Of a DNA stretch of 64,000 bases, positions 61,201 through 64,000 are shown one piece after another. Where the stretch lies: the NCBI GenBank assembly GCA_040954595.2, contig CM082579.2, positions 14,012,001-14,076,000 of the forward strand. The letters run 5' to 3'. The notes beneath the pieces were generated by a model. That model had not been told where the DNA came from. It saw nothing but the letters and a program-made list of their open reading frames with translations, and ran no database searches. The position numbers were made by a program, and so were the translations under genes. Source of the stretch: Balanoglossus misakiensis. Lineage: Eukaryota; Hemichordata. Each line of letters begins with the position of its first letter. The first letter of the stretch is position 1.

Positions 61201-62484
61201 AAAGGTTACATTAAATATGGGTAAATGGTGAAGCAAGCTTGAAGATGCATCAGGGTAAATGGTGTTTCAAGCCCTTCACATTGACTTGGAATATAATGCA
61301 TATGGGGATTTAAAATTGATTGTAAATCCCTAGGTTAATACGTGGCCAAAAGCAATTTTATTTGACATTGCTAATGCAACGATGACATTGAATCCGATTC
61401 TTTGCATCAGGGTAAATGGCGATGCAAGCTTGATGATGCATCATGGTAGATAGTGATGCAAACACTTCACTTTGACATGGGCATTAAATGCATATGGGGA
61501 TTTCAAGTTGATTACAAATCCCTGGATTAATACGCGTCCAAAAGCACTGTAATTTGACATTGCTAATGCGATGTTGACATTGAATGTAATTCTCCGCATT
61601 AGGGCAAATGGCAAAGCAAGCTTAATGATGCAATGGAGTAGACGGTGATGCAAGCTATGCATTTTGACATAGGTATTTAATGCATGTGCTTGGGTATTTA
61701 ATGTTGAATGTAAATTCCCAGGTTAATACATCTCCAAAAGCACTGTAATTTAAAATTGCTAATGTAAGGGTGACATTGAATCTGATTCTTTGCATTATGG
61801 GAAATGGCATAGCAAGCCTAATGATCCATCTGAGTAGATGGTGATGCAAGCTAAGCATTTTGATATAGGTACTAAATGTATATACATGGGTATTTAAAGT
61901 TGTCTGTAAATCCCCAGGTTAATTCTTGGCAAAAAGCAATTTTATTTTACATTGCTAATGAAATGGTGACACTGAATCTGATTCTTTGCATCAGGGTAAA
62001 TGGCGATGCAAGCTTGATGATGCATCCCGGTAGATAGTGATGCAAACACTTCACTTTGACATGGGTATTAAATGCATATGGGGATTAAAAGTTGACTGAA
62101 AATCCCTGGGTTAATACAAGTCCAAAAGCACTGAAATTTGACATAGCTAATACAATGGTGACATTGAATGTGATTCTTTGCATTAGGGGAAATGGCGTAG
62201 CAAGCCTAATGATGCATCAGTGTAGATGGTGATCCAAGCTCTGCGCTTTGGCATGGGTATTTAATGTTGAATGTAAATTCCCAGGTTAATATATGCATGG
62301 GTATTTAATGTTGACTGTAAATCCCTAGGTTAATACATGGCCATAAGTACTGTAAGGGGTAGATGGTGATGCAAGCTCTGCACTTTGACATGGGGATTAA
62401 ATGCATGCTGAGGGGGATTTTAAGTTGTCTGTAAATCCCCAGGTTGATATGTGGCCAAAAGCACTGTAATTTGACATTGCTAAT
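49260..62484 (+). repeat. Satellite 2, ~192/196-bp monomers, about 68 copies
   Basis: A monomer start such as GATGATGCAT recurs at 49362, 49558, 49750, 49946 and 50137: spacings alternate 196, 192, 196, 191, so the basic unit is a ~388-bp dimer. Shared phrases: TTTGACATTGCTAATGC, GATTCTTTGCATCAGGG, AAATCCCCAGGTTAATAC. ATGCAT-type palindromes (TGATGCATCA, ATGCATATGCAT) are frequent. The unit is unrelated to the 116-bp satellite. Minus-strand frames of 60-99 codons recur with the monomers and are treated as non-coding. Confidence 0.95.
54560..61250 (+). repeat. Higher-order repeat of ~2.48 kb (about 13 monomers)
   Basis: Equivalent positions are 2482 bp apart (55514/57996, 56012/58494, 56341/58823) and then 2488 bp apart (57996/60484, 58494/60982). 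The 6-bp difference is a TGATTC duplication at about 59283. The copies are nearly identical over long runs, while neighbouring monomers within a unit differ clearly. The third copy breaks after about 61250. Confidence 0.85.
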
Positions 62485-63289
62485 GATGGTGAGCTGTACT
62501 CCCCAGGGAGTTGAATGGAATGTTTAGGTCCAACGACCTAGGTCAAATGACCATGGGACAACTTTAAAGCATGTTGAGATTTAATGTGCTACATAAGTTA
62601 TAAATATTATATTAATATTATTACATAAACAACACTCTTACCTAGCTAAGGAAGTGGTCAGGTGAAAAATATTTGCAGAGCTGACCAATTATTTAAGGAA
62701 TATTAAAGTTGGGTAATTTGGACGTATTCATACGGGTGTTGGTCAATGGAAAGTCCTTTGTTCATTTTCAAAATGGCAACCAAAAATGCGAACAAAACAC
62801 ACTGAATTATGTACGGGATATTGGTGTTGCCTAATTTGCGTGTTTCCACATTTACTTAAACTCTCACAGGGAGACAAATGTCACAGCAAACGGAAAAATG
62901 ACTATGCTACACACAACACTTTTATTGATCATGGAAAATGTTCATGAGAATTGTGTTATGGTACTTTTCGGGGCTCACGACCTGTGTTATAGGAAATCTG
63001 ACAAGGAATCCAAACTGTACCACATACACAACACTTTAATTAAGCATGGGAAATGGTCCTGAGAACAATATTCTCAGAGTTGAAAAACTGTGTTATCTGC
63101 GTTATATTGATGTTGTCTAATTTACACGCCTGTACATTTATTTATACTCTGACTTTGAGCTTAATAAGGCAGCGCCTGCTAAGGTCAATTTGCCACGTAC
63201 ACTTTTAATTAGCATAGATAATGATCATGATAACTTCATTTTCAGAGCTGACAAACTGTGTTATGTGAAATTCATGTTGCCTATTTCAT
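62485..63289 (+). repeat. Degenerate tandem repeat after satellite 2
   Basis: Phrases ACACAACACTTTTATTGATC, ACACAACACTTTAATTAAGC and GTACACTTTTAATTAGCAT (about 62911, 63028, 63198), each followed by an AAATGNTCNTGANAA-like run and AACTGTGTTAT, show a 115-170 bp eroded repeat. It starts with a CTCCCCAGGGAG palindrome at about 62500. Confidence 0.55.
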
Positions 63290-63935
63290 GATAATGGCTT
63301 GTGGTACACAATGGTTAACAGCAATCAGCAATTGCTTGTATGATAGGTATAATGATCGATTTACAAATTTCAATGGTATAATAATGGGCAACACATGTGG
63401 AAGTGTTTAATAAACAGTTAACTGATGTGGTGATGGTTTGTGGTAAAATTGAGGGTACACAGATTATAATGGGCAAAACAATGAATATAATAGAGGTTGA
63501 TGATGGTGAATGGTTTCATATGAATGGTGTAATAAAGGTTAACAAATGTGGTGATAGCTTTGGTGTACAGGGCTGTTCATATCTTTAGTAATGACAAAGG
63601 TATAATAGTGATAAAAGCTTAAATAAGTGTTAGGGCACAATCTTCATGATGGTTCATTCATTGGTTAATGTGTATATTTTATTAATATCATGCTATTGTT
63701 TATCAGTTAGATCATAATCAGGGTTTTTCCATGCACATAGTCATCATGAATCAGCGGAATTCTTCTGAATAGTACCTGTGATCATTTTTGCGCACCGACG
63801 CATTGTACGCGACAGACATGCAGAAAATATTAACATGTAACTCACAGGCATAGTGTTAAATCTAAACGACTATATGTTAGATAAGCTTTACCTCCCCACC
63901 CCATCAAAATTCCAAATTTAGCTTGATGTGACGTT
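63290..63935 (+). repeat. Right direct repeat flanking satellite 2
   Basis: Collinear with 47640-48475: TAACAGCAAT, the TATAATAA-rich units, GTTCATTCATTGGTTAATGTG, GCATTGTACGCGACAGACAT and CCTCCCCACCCCATC. The two flanks are about 15.4 kb apart in the same orientation and moderately diverged. Confidence 0.75.
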
Positions 63936-64000
63936 TTCGGGTAGTACCAATTCGGAAACTTTCATGGTTCATTCATTGAACCAAATATTGGATTTGACAC
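63936..64000. other. Window end, nothing recognised
   Basis: Short sequence after the right flank; it differs from what follows the left flank at 48476, so the direct repeat ends here. Confidence 0.4.

Noticed and set aside
49260-62484. CENP-B-box in satellite 2
   Set aside because: I looked for the TTCG...A..CGGG pattern and saw no match in the monomers I read.

Overview
The window reads as a repeat-rich metazoan nuclear genome, most likely a marine invertebrate or basal deuterostome. The reasons are spliced EGF exons with phase 1-1 introns, long AT-rich introns, piggyBac-, Mutator-, Harbinger- and mariner-type DNA transposon remnants, a LINE fragment and two satellites longer than 13 kb. 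I cannot name the species. There is no operon-like organisation and no complete, intact protein-coding gene.

Left part (1-15.7 kb, + strand). Three exons of one glutamine-rich, LxxLL-containing protein can be linked by compatible phase-0 splice junctions (760-908, 12177-12426, 15382-15654). Exon 2 carries a one-base frameshift in an A tract and exon 3 a premature TAA, so the gene is broken or the assembly has errors. Its ~11 kb first intron holds a same-strand cluster of EGF-like exons with phase 1-1 boundaries, which cannot be spliced into the phase-0 gene. The EGF cluster is duplicated (1955-6610 and 7083-10858). Both copies are decaying: a 4-bp deletion, a CGA-to-TGA type stop, a truncated exon and a region replaced by foreign DNA with a LINE reverse-transcriptase tail. 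Mutator-like and mariner-like MITEs sit inside the duplicated units. A degraded piggyBac element with TTAA ends lies in the Q-gene's second intron.

Middle part (15.7-25.4 kb). This is mostly non-coding: a foldback element, a weak TATA/E-box, a CpG-richer stretch (19.6-22.0 kb) with a short open frame vaguely like a TNF-homology strand, two blocks of an eroded ~120 bp repeat, and a Harbinger-like MITE with a TAA target duplication.

Right part (25.4-64 kb). Almost all of it is tandem or nested repeat: four copies of a 139-bp unit; two copies of a ~0.9 kb dispersed repeat; a ~14.9 kb array of a 116-bp satellite (about 128 monomers) grown from a segment of that dispersed repeat; another body copy of it; older relatives carrying perfect DR1 nuclear-receptor sites, YY1-like sites and a pair of strong hairpins; GATGG minisatellites; and a second, unrelated ~13.2 kb satellite with alternating ~192/196 bp monomers and a ~2.48 kb higher-order repeat. 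The second satellite is bracketed by ~0.8 kb direct repeats (47.64-48.48 and 63.29-63.94 kb). The most interesting biology is how these arrays formed from dispersed elements and what their repeated protein-binding motifs do.
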